Below are positions 1 through 4,894 of a stretch of 5,394 nt of DNA, piece after piece. The DNA lies in the NCBI GenBank assembly GCA_937877575.1, contig CALFIZ010000244.1, positions 1-5,394 of the forward strand, given 5' to 3'. The notes under the pieces are model-generated. The model ran no database searches. It had not been told where the DNA came from and saw only the letters and a list, made by a program, of their open reading frames with translations. Within the stretch, counting starts at the first letter, position 1. Every line of letters begins with the position of its first letter. The position numbers and the translations under genes were made by a program. The stretch is from an uncultured Marinilabiliales bacterium (GTDB lineage Bacteria > Bacteroidota > Bacteroidia > Bacteroidales > BM520).

Positions 1-598
1 CCTGCATATCTTCAGGAATGTCACCGATTATCCTCTCCTTGTCCTTAAACATCACCGACTTCATATTCACAAGGTCTATCATGCCCTGGAAACTGTCCTC
101 CACACCGACAGGCAGTTGTATCGGGACTGCGTTAGCGCCAAGATACTTGTTCATCTGTGAGACGACCTCATTGAAATCGGCACCCACACGGTCCATTTTG
201 TTGACAAATGCAATACGCGGTACACGGTATTTATCGGCCTGATTCCACACCGTCTCGCTCTGTGGCTCCACTCCGCCAACGGCACAGAACACAGCGACCA
301 TGCCGTCGATTACCCTGAGGGAACGCTCCACCTCAATGGTGAAATCAACGTGTCCCGGAGTGTCAATCAAATTTATCTGATGATCTTTCCAATGAGTCGT
401 TATTGCAGCGGAAGCAATGGTAATACCCCTCTCCTGTTCCTGCTTCATGAAATCCATGGTAGCCTGACCGTCATGAGTCTCTCCCAACTTTCTGTTCACT
501 CCTGTAAAATATAAGATTCTTTCCGATACCGTAGTCTTTCCAGCATCAATATGCGCTGCTATTCCTATGTTACGAAGTTTTGAAATATTCTGAGCCAT
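1..598 (-). CDS. fusA: Elongation factor G, N-terminal part of the GTPase domain (3' end beyond window)
   Basis: EF-G is the cytoplasmic GTPase that drives tRNA-mRNA translocation on the ribosome and, with RRF, ribosome recycling. The 199 visible codons start at ATG 598 and run off the left edge, so only part of the G domain of a roughly 700-residue protein is present. All visible GTPase motifs are intact: P-loop AHIDAGKT at residues 15-22, switch I RGITI at 57-61, DTPGH at 79-83 with the catalytic His83, and NKMD at 133-136. It therefore is not the GTPase-degenerate FusA2 type of Bacteroides. The gene is not preceded by rpsG or rpsL; it has its own leader and is divergent from coaD. It may thus be a second EF-G copy rather than the str-operon one. 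Residues such as GETHDGQATMDF and HWKDHQ differ from the usual Bacteroides EF-G as I remember it. EF-G identity is secure; paralogue status is inferred. Confidence 0.96.
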   Translation of the reverse strand, partial: MAQNISKLRNIGIAAHIDAGKTTVSERILYFTGVNRKLGETHDGQATMDFMKQEQERGITIASAAITTHWKDHQINLIDTPGHVDFTIEVERSLRVIDGMVAVFCAVGGVEPQSETVWNQADKYRVPRIAFVNKMDRVGADFNEVVSQMNKYLGANAVPIQLPVGVEDSFQGMIDLVNMKSVMFKDKERIIGDIPEDMQ

Positions 599-655
599 CG
601 TTATATTTTTTTGATTTTCAATAATTTATAATTATTTATGATGATTTTTTTGCAG

Positions 656-688
656 GTTGCAAAGGTAATTAAATATTTAATATATTTG
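656..688 (+). promoter_or_regulatory. Putative promoter for coaD (GTTG - 21 bp - TATATTTG)
   Basis: TATATTTG at 681-688 matches the Bacteroidota -7 consensus TAnnTTTG exactly. GTTG at 656-659 is a three-of-four match to the -33 TTTG, with a 21-bp spacer. Initiation near 694 would give a leader of about 33 nt before the coaD ATG at 727. The leader is A/T-rich (ending in caaaaaaca) and has no Shine-Dalgarno sequence, as is usual in this phylum. The -33 to -7 spacer physically contains the fusA -7 box of the opposite strand. Confidence 0.55.
658..667 (-). promoter_or_regulatory. Putative promoter -7 box for fusA (TACCTTTGCA)
   Basis: Read on the minus strand, positions 667-660 are TACCTTTG, an exact match to the Bacteroidota -7 consensus TAnnTTTG, followed by CA. 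Initiation a few bases downstream would give a leader of about 50-55 nt before ATG 598. The leader is A/T-rich with no Shine-Dalgarno sequence. I see no clear TTTG at the -33 position. The same ten bases recur in the same orientation upstream of the gene starting at 4355, which supports a promoter role. The box abuts the presumed -33 element of the coaD promoter on the other strand. Confidence 0.5.
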
Positions 689-726
689 TGCTTTGAAAAA
701 TTTTTACGTGAACAATTCAAAAAACA

Positions 727-1191
727 ATGAGCAAAATAGCAGTTTTCCCCGGTTCTTTCGATCCTATCACATTAGGACATCAGGATATTATAACCCGTGC
801 ACTCCCTTTCTTTGACAAACTTTACATAGGTGTAGGTGTCAACATCGACAAAAAATACATGTTCACCCTGGAACAACGCGTAAAATGGATTCAGCAGGTG
901 TTCGAAGAATACAAAAACATCGAAGTGGTAGGTTACAAGGGGCTGACCGTAGATTTATGCAGAAATGTCGGTGCGAAATTCATTATCAGAGGGTTACGCA
1001 CTTCTGCCGATTTCGAGTTCGAAAGAATTATTGGGCAGGTTAACAAACAGCTCTATCCTGAAATAGAGACCATTTACCTTCTGTCCGCCAACGAATACTC
1101 ATCACTTAATTCATCGATAGTTAGGGATCTTCTCATCAACGGCGGTGACGTATCGCAGTTTGTTCCGTCTAAGCTTGACATAAAATTATAA
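727..1191 (+). CDS. coaD: Pantetheine-phosphate adenylyltransferase (PPAT)
   Basis: CoaD transfers AMP from ATP to 4'-phosphopantetheine, giving dephospho-CoA and pyrophosphate, the penultimate step of coenzyme A synthesis in the cytoplasm. The 154-residue product is close to the usual length of about 160. It is a nucleotidyltransferase-fold protein with PGSFDPITLGH at residues 8-18, where His18 belongs to the (T/H)xGH signature. Lys42 lies in the DKKY segment, and RGLR at 88-91 supplies Arg88 and Arg91. All three fall at the same numbers as the catalytic and binding residues of the E. coli enzyme as I recall them. The C-terminal block NSSIVRDL followed by GGDVSQFVP is also typical. The start at ATG 727 puts these residues in register and follows the predicted promoter. 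The next gene begins 4 bp after the stop, so the two are probably cotranscribed. Nothing is missing. Confidence 0.97.
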   Translation: MSKIAVFPGSFDPITLGHQDIITRALPFFDKLYIGVGVNIDKKYMFTLEQRVKWIQQVFEEYKNIEVVGYKGLTVDLCRNVGAKFIIRGLRTSADFEFERIIGQVNKQLYPEIETIYLLSANEYSSLNSSIVRDLLINGGDVSQFVPSKLDIKL

Positions 1192-1195
1192 CTTT

Positions 1196-2416
1196 ATGAA
1201 ACGGCTTTCAATAGCATTGACACTATATCTGATTATCGGAAGTGTTTCAGCTCAGACTATTACCGTAAACTGCACAGTTGAAAATGGTTACGGCAAATAT
1301 CTCCGGCTCGAAAGGAAGTCAGACTATGTGTCAAATGCGGATGAAGTTGTTTTTGAGGATTACATTCCTGTCACAAATTCCATTGACTTCACTTTTACCG
1401 GGCAGGAGACTGAAGAATACACTCTCTACGTTAATTTTGCAAAGACCGGCCTTTATATGTCACCCGATGTCATTTACGACATATTCGTTACTGTGCCGGA
1501 ATCCGATCCGACTCAGAATCCATTCACCAACATACAGTATCTTAATGCCGACATCACATCTTCCGATATTGATGATATAAACCGGATGATATCGGATTTC
1601 AACGGGGCGTATGACGATTTCCTGTATGCCAATTCAGGCAGCATCATCCGAGGAAACCATGCCATACACAACGATTTCAAAACCAGCGTATTGAATAAAA
1701 CAAAAAAATATCACGACCCGTTTCTTGAAACATACATAAGGTACAGTTTCGCGCTCACCGAACTGTCATTTCTGTCAAAACCTGCACAAACACTCGCCGA
1801 CACATACATCTTCGATAACGATATAGAGATGCGAAATCCGATGTACATGGAGTTTCTGATGGAATTTGCAAAGAAGACCGGTTTTTCCCCCACTGCCAAA
1901 GACACAAAGAACGTGGAACTTGTTGAACTTGTTTCAATTATAAACATAGCATCTCAAATCAATGCAGGGATGTTCAGTCACGATTATGCAGCAAACATTC
2001 TGAAAAAAGCTGCCGGTGCAGCCGTTTCACCCGATGTCAGGAACATCTGTAACAATCTGCTCAATTCAGAAATGTTGCTTGCCGCAGGCACAGTATTCCC
2101 GAACATAGAGATAAGTGATACAGAAGGCAATCAGGTTGATGTTCAGTCAATTGACAATAACGGGAAGTACCTGTTTTTCTATAAAAGCTGCATAAGCCAG
2201 AACCTGTATGCACTTGACACTCTTGAAAACAACACATATCTGCAGTGTCATCATCTGACACTGATACCCATTGAAATAAGTGATGATGTTGAGAGTAACA
2301 AGAAAGCCAGGTATCATGCTGTAAACACATACAAGCTTCATAAAGAGCTGAATATCAGAGAATATCCTTTTATCGTCACCATTAACAAACAAGGTAAAGT
2401 TTTAAAAATATTCTGA
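1196..2416 (+). CDS. Secreted thioredoxin-fold protein with incomplete CxxC
   Basis: No specific function is recognised. The 406-residue product starts with a Sec signal peptide (MKR, hydrophobic residues 4-16, probable cleavage after VSA-19, before Gln20). There is no lipobox cysteine, so a soluble periplasmic protein is likely. Residues about 20-110 look like a beta-rich N-terminal domain of the DUF4369 kind, and 120-290 are mostly helical. Residues about 297-406 resemble a TlpA/AhpC-type thioredoxin fold: FPNIEISDTEGN as first strand and turn, YLFFYKSC leading to Cys332, and EYPF with Pro391 in the cis-proline place, then a final NKQGKVLKIF strand. The active site reads C-I-S-Q, so the second cysteine is replaced by Gln335 and dithiol oxidoreductase activity is doubtful. 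It lies 4 bp behind coaD and probably shares its transcript; a functional tie is not evident. Related multidomain thioredoxin-fold proteins are common in Bacteroidales envelopes. Confidence 0.75.
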   Translation: MKRLSIALTLYLIIGSVSAQTITVNCTVENGYGKYLRLERKSDYVSNADEVVFEDYIPVTNSIDFTFTGQETEEYTLYVNFAKTGLYMSPDVIYDIFVTVPESDPTQNPFTNIQYLNADITSSDIDDINRMISDFNGAYDDFLYANSGSIIRGNHAIHNDFKTSVLNKTKKYHDPFLETYIRYSFALTELSFLSKPAQTLADTYIFDNDIEMRNPMYMEFLMEFAKKTGFSPTAKDTKNVELVELVSIINIASQINAGMFSHDYAANILKKAAGAAVSPDVRNICNNLLNSEMLLAAGTVFPNIEISDTEGNQVDVQSIDNNGKYLFFYKSCISQNLYALDTLENNTYLQCHHLTLIPIEISDDVESNKKARYHAVNTYKLHKELNIREYPFIVTINKQGKVLKIF

Positions 2417-2419
2417 CTT

Positions 2420-2498
2420 GGAATCCAGTGTCAAGCACGGGATGATGGTATTAGTGAAGGGGATACGGTTCAAGGCGGGAATGATGGGCTCAGTGAGG
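2420..2498. repeat. Degenerate 39-bp tandem duplication in the convergent spacer
   Basis: Two adjacent copies (about 2420-2459 and 2460-2498) share TCAAG, ATGATGG and AGTGA blocks in the same order and spacing, offset by 39 bp. Other positions have diverged. The second copy runs over the rsmD stop codon (2490-2492) and its last few codons. The block fills nearly all of the gap between the ends of the thioredoxin-fold gene and rsmD. Its bases (ggaatccag, cacgggatgatgg) look like the short dispersed palindromic repeats found in many bacterial spacers. That resemblance is an impression, not a match I could search for. Confidence 0.5.
2423..2443. terminator. Short hairpin between convergent genes, possible bidirectional terminator
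   Basis: ATCC-a-GTG (2423-2430) pairs with CAC-g-GGAT (2436-2443) around the loop TCAAG, giving seven base pairs with one A/G mismatch. It begins 6 bp after the stop of the thioredoxin-fold gene and 46 bp beyond the rsmD stop, so it could stop transcription from both sides. Neither strand has a T-tract directly after the stem, so it is not a classical intrinsic terminator and may only be part of the repeat. Confidence 0.3.
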
Positions 2499-3032
2499 AG
2501 ATTGCCTGAAAAAGGAAAAATTAACCCTTGAATAGACCCTGTGGTCATAACAAAGCGGGTCTGCCTCAAAATGGCACTCCTTGGGATGCTCAAGGATGAA
2601 GATGCCGCCTTCGTTAAGAATACCCTTCTCGAACACCAGACCCGGTATCTTTGAAATGTCAGGATTGTCGTATGGTGGATCAGCAAAAATCAAGTCGAAT
2701 TTTGCCTTGCTCTGGTCAAGAAACTTGAAAACATCAGCCTTCATTGCCAGAAGTCCTGACATCTCGAATTTTTTAGCCGTCTCCTTGATGAATTTTATGC
2801 AATTCAAATTATTGTCAATTGCCAGAACATACGGGCAACCCCGCGAAATCAACTCAAGCGAAATGTTACCCACTCCGGCAAACAAGTCCAACGCTCTCGT
2901 TGACTCATAATCAACAGTGTTTGTGAGTATATTGAACAAAGCCTCCTTTGCCATATCGGTAGTCGGTCTCACAGGCAAATTGGTAGGCGGCAGAATGCGA
3001 CGACCTCTATAATAACCGCTTATAATTCTCAT
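2490..3032 (-). CDS. rsmD: 16S rRNA (guanine(966)-N(2))-methyltransferase
   Basis: RsmD uses S-adenosylmethionine to methylate N2 of G966 in 16S rRNA during 30S assembly. The 180-residue product is slightly shorter than the E. coli enzyme. It has the family N-terminus MRIISGYYRGRRI and the RPTTDMAKEALFNIL block at 22-36. SAM-binding motif I, LDLFAGVGNISLE, is at 48-60, with acidic Asp73 after strand 2. The catalytic DPPY is at 118-121, a form of the (D/N)PPY motif of amino-methylating enzymes. It is the last gene of a three-gene operon: its ATG overlaps the TGA of the DUF3822 gene (ATGA, 3032-3029), implying translational coupling. The 3' end converges on the thioredoxin-fold gene, and its last codons lie in a duplicated block. 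DUF3822 next to rsmD is an arrangement I recall from other Bacteroidales genomes. Confidence 0.95.
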   Translation of the reverse strand: MRIISGYYRGRRILPPTNLPVRPTTDMAKEALFNILTNTVDYESTRALDLFAGVGNISLELISRGCPYVLAIDNNLNCIKFIKETAKKFEMSGLLAMKADVFKFLDQSKAKFDLIFADPPYDNPDISKIPGLVFEKGILNEGGIFILEHPKECHFEADPLCYDHRVYSRVNFSFFRQSPH

Positions 3033-3763
3033 CTTTCAAAATTAATTGTTTTTACAAAATCCCCAATATCAGGAAGTTCCATGTCGGACTCAAGATAAAC
3101 GGGGACAATGGAATTGTCGAATCCGAAATTGTAATATGCCTTCAAGAGAAAATATTCAGCATCTTTCACATTGACAAAACGGAAAGTGTTTGCCATTGCG
3201 AATTTCATTGATTTATAGACAATTACCTCAAGAACATTTTTCTTTATCCTTGCGAAGACAGCATTCATCAACTCCCTGCCCTTTTCATCGCACCTGTCGA
3301 TGAACAACGATATGCCCGGTGTAAACTGAGCTTGGGGAAAGATGTTTTCCAAAAGGTCGATAAAAGCCTTGTCGTAAGCGAATATGACATACATTTGTAG
3401 AGAATCGACCAAAGAGTAGAACACACCCTCCTTGCTGTCAGGTTCACCGAGATTGAAAGTATAATATTTGTTGACCATATCGACGGAGAAAAACTCGCTT
3501 GGAACGAAGGTGTATTTCTCGACGTTGAGTATCAGTTCCTCCTCGCCGAATTCATTTCTCAGATAAGGATATGACATCAGTGACTCCTCAAAAGAAAGCT
3601 GGTAGGAAGAATTCTTTTTGAAGGCAACAAACTGACTCTCATAGAGAACGGAGCCGTCGTTCAGATCCGACACAATAAAAGAATATCCGTCTTTTGAGAA
3701 AAAGACGGATATTTTACATTCTGAATATGGTTTGCTGAAAGGCAGATTATTCCCAGTTTCCAT
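3029..3763 (-). CDS. DUF3822 family protein (actin-like fold family, function unknown)
   Basis: Assigned to DUF3822 (PF12864) from pattern: an early strand pair KISVFFSKDGYSFIVSD, YTFVPSEFF at about residues 85-92, and the C-terminal block with VYKSMKFAMANTFRF and DAEYFLLKAYYNFGF. From the ATG at 3763 it has 244 residues, with no signal peptide or membrane segment, so it is cytoplasmic. I recall that a Bacteroides member has an actin-like ATPase fold. No glycine-rich phosphate loop is visible here, so nucleotide binding is doubtful. In-frame starts exist at TTG 3790 and ATG 3778; I chose 3763 because it keeps the whole domain with the smallest overlap (17 nt) with the upstream gene. Its stop overlaps the rsmD start by 4 nt. 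The tight position behind a pilin-like membrane protein suggests that the two products act together, as PilM/GspL-type proteins do with membrane partners; that is inference. Confidence 0.82.
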   Translation of the reverse strand: METGNNLPFSKPYSECKISVFFSKDGYSFIVSDLNDGSVLYESQFVAFKKNSSYQLSFEESLMSYPYLRNEFGEEELILNVEKYTFVPSEFFSVDMVNKYYTFNLGEPDSKEGVFYSLVDSLQMYVIFAYDKAFIDLLENIFPQAQFTPGISLFIDRCDEKGRELMNAVFARIKKNVLEVIVYKSMKFAMANTFRFVNVKDAEYFLLKAYYNFGFDNSIVPVYLESDMELPDIGDFVKTINFER

Positions 3764-4355
3764 CAGTTGAAGGTTCATCCATTGAGCCAACCATCAGTCC
3801 CGGGAACTTATCATTGACTGTCAATTTAGCGTCTTCGTTAATAATGGACTGTTCATCCATACCGAGAAGAATCTGTGTGTTGAGGGCAGAGCATTGGAAT
3901 ACAGGTATTTGGATTTTGCTCTTCTCAACATAACCGGCTTCAAGTTTGAATATCTGACCTCCTGAGTGAGGAATATATTTCATATTGTCAGGATTGAAAT
4001 CAGTGCGGTTCTTGAATATTGTGTCGATTACGCCGACCATACCTATGGTATCAAGAATACTTCTTCTGAAAGTGGTATCCGTAGGATCCGGAACCATCTT
4101 GACAATGTAAAGGTCGCCGGTTTTCACGAAATTGATAAGTGAGTCAAAATCAGCAGTATAATGTTTGTTGATTGTACGGTAAGCACCTTCCGCATCTCTG
4201 ATATCTTTCAGACGCTGGATAGTGTTTTCATAACGGAAATTCTTCTCATTCTGGAATTTGACAGGTGCCATGACACTGCGGAAAATGAGAATGATTAAGC
4301 CTACTATTACTAAGGCCAGGATAATTTCAATAATAGCTCTAAATGTCTTGTTCAT
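3747..4355 (-). CDS. Single-pass inner-membrane protein with pilin-like N-terminal helix
   Basis: No named family is recognised, though I recall Bacteroidales proteins with the same layout and a similar end (PGLxVGS...GNWE). The 202-residue product has short cytoplasmic MNKTFR, a long hydrophobic helix at about residues 7-26, then an amphipathic helix (about 35-60) and a soluble domain. The N-terminal third resembles type IV pilins and pseudopilins: Glu10 and Gly19 have the spacing of pilin E5 and G14, followed by a charged helix ending AEGAYRTINKHYTADFDSL, like the end of pilin helix 1. The prepilin-peptidase glycine is absent (F5-R6 where pilins have G-F), so processing is not expected. A single cysteine (155) lies late in the domain. 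It is first in an operon with DUF3822 and rsmD, overlapping the next gene, and a -7-like box lies 35 bp upstream. The membrane protein call is firm; pilin kinship is inference. Confidence 0.8.
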   Translation of the reverse strand: MNKTFRAIIEIILALVIVGLIILIFRSVMAPVKFQNEKNFRYENTIQRLKDIRDAEGAYRTINKHYTADFDSLINFVKTGDLYIVKMVPDPTDTTFRRSILDTIGMVGVIDTIFKNRTDFNPDNMKYIPHSGGQIFKLEAGYVEKSKIQIPVFQCSALNTQILLGMDEQSIINEDAKLTVNDKFPGLMVGSMDEPSTDGNWE

Positions 4356-4460
4356 ATTTACAAATAATTAAATGCAATTTTATGAACTGCAAAGGTATAA
4401 TTTTTTTTTGATAGTTTTTTAAGAAAACAAAAAAAATAAAATATCAACAATTGTCAACAT
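4356..4460. other. AT-rich intergenic region between the nuclease-like gene and the pilin-like operon
   Basis: This 105-bp gap holds the -7-like box described at 4388-4397 and long A and T runs (for example T9 at 4401-4409). On the minus strand the bases just after the nuclease-like stop are T-rich. The only inverted repeat I see there is the loop-less palindrome ACAATTGT, so no intrinsic terminator is supported, and read-through from the serine dehydratase transcript into the pilin-like operon is possible. No small gene is visible. Confidence 0.5.
4388..4397 (-). promoter_or_regulatory. Putative promoter -7 box for the pilin-like/DUF3822/rsmD operon
   Basis: On the minus strand, 4397-4390 reads TACCTTTG, matching the Bacteroidota -7 consensus TAnnTTTG, followed by CA. 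The ten bases TACCTTTGCA are identical to those upstream of fusA. Initiation just downstream gives a leader of about 25-30 nt before ATG 4355. The leader is A/T-rich with no Shine-Dalgarno sequence. No good TTTG is visible at -33, but the upstream DNA (4400-4445) is dominated by A and T runs, which could act as an upstream element. Confidence 0.5.
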
Positions 4461-4877
4461 CTAAATTTCAAATTTCCAGTCATTTATATCAATCATTTTC
4501 AGAACTGTCCCGGTACAGTCGAAACAAAACATCATTTCACCGTTTGTAATCAGCAGATAATCGGCTCTCAGAGTCATGTTATATCTTGCAATCTGGTCAA
4601 TCACCTCTTCCGACAGTTTGACGGACGGCGCCTTGCATTCGGCAATCAGCACCGGATGTGCATTTCTATTGAAAACGATTATGTCGGGGCGTTTGACAAG
4701 TCCGTTGACAATGATTCTTTTTTCAACGCCCATAAGGGAAAATGGGACATGTTTCATTTCATGCAGATAGCTTATAAGTCGCTGGCGGACTTCCTCTTCG
4801 GGAGTCAGTGCGACGAACAATCTGCGGACGGGGTCAAAAACCTCCCGTTTCCCCTGTTCACTGATTCTGACCTTCAT
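4461..4877 (-). CDS. Stand-alone HsdR-N-like PD-(D/E)XK nuclease-domain protein
   Basis: The product resembles the N-terminal nuclease domain of type I restriction R subunits (HSDR_N_2, PF13588) but is only that domain, 138 residues. PD-(D/E)XK elements appear in order: TPEEEVRQ at 25-32 with candidate helix-A glutamates, RPD at 63-65 (Asp65), AECKAP at 79-84 (Glu80, Lys82), and QIARY at 95-99, a QxxxY motif as in RecB-type nucleases. DYLLITNGEMMFCF follows as the closing strands. All candidate metal-binding residues are kept, so it could be an active nuclease, yet no helicase, specificity or methylase gene is nearby. Its substrate and role are unknown. A TTG at 4886 is in frame, but ATG 4877 is the better start. 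It begins 17 bp after the serine dehydratase stop and is probably cotranscribed with it. Its own stop lies in front of the next promoter region. Confidence 0.85.
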   Translation of the reverse strand: MKVRISEQGKREVFDPVRRLFVALTPEEEVRQRLISYLHEMKHVPFSLMGVEKRIIVNGLVKRPDIIVFNRNAHPVLIAECKAPSVKLSEEVIDQIARYNMTLRADYLLITNGEMMFCFDCTGTVLKMIDINDWKFEI

Positions 4878-4894
4878 GACTTCCAAATCAGATG

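Noticed and set aside
18..242. Open frame of 74 codons on the plus strand
   Set aside because: It is antisense to the intact EF-G G domain, whose motifs are unmistakable; the plus-strand product has no recognisable features.
1278..1580. 100-codon frame inside the thioredoxin-fold gene
   Set aside because: Same strand, alternative frame of a gene with a signal peptide and domain features; composition looks random.
1711..2392. Several minus-strand frames opposite the thioredoxin-fold gene
   Set aside because: Antisense shadows of a coding region; no start context or motifs.
2402..2686. 94-codon minus-strand frame across the rsmD 3' end, with a repeated TEPIIPALN / TNTIIPCLT peptide
   Set aside because: It overlaps rsmD in another frame; the peptide repeat is only the translation of the 39-bp DNA repeat.
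2581..2910. 109-codon plus-strand frame
   Set aside because: Antisense to the conserved methyltransferase core of rsmD.
4398..4460. Intrinsic terminator after the nuclease-like gene
   Set aside because: There is a T-rich tract, but the only inverted repeat nearby is the loop-less ACAATTGT.
4461..4877. Type I restriction-modification system
   Set aside because: Only the small N-terminal nuclease domain is present; no helicase, HsdS or HsdM gene is visible on either side.
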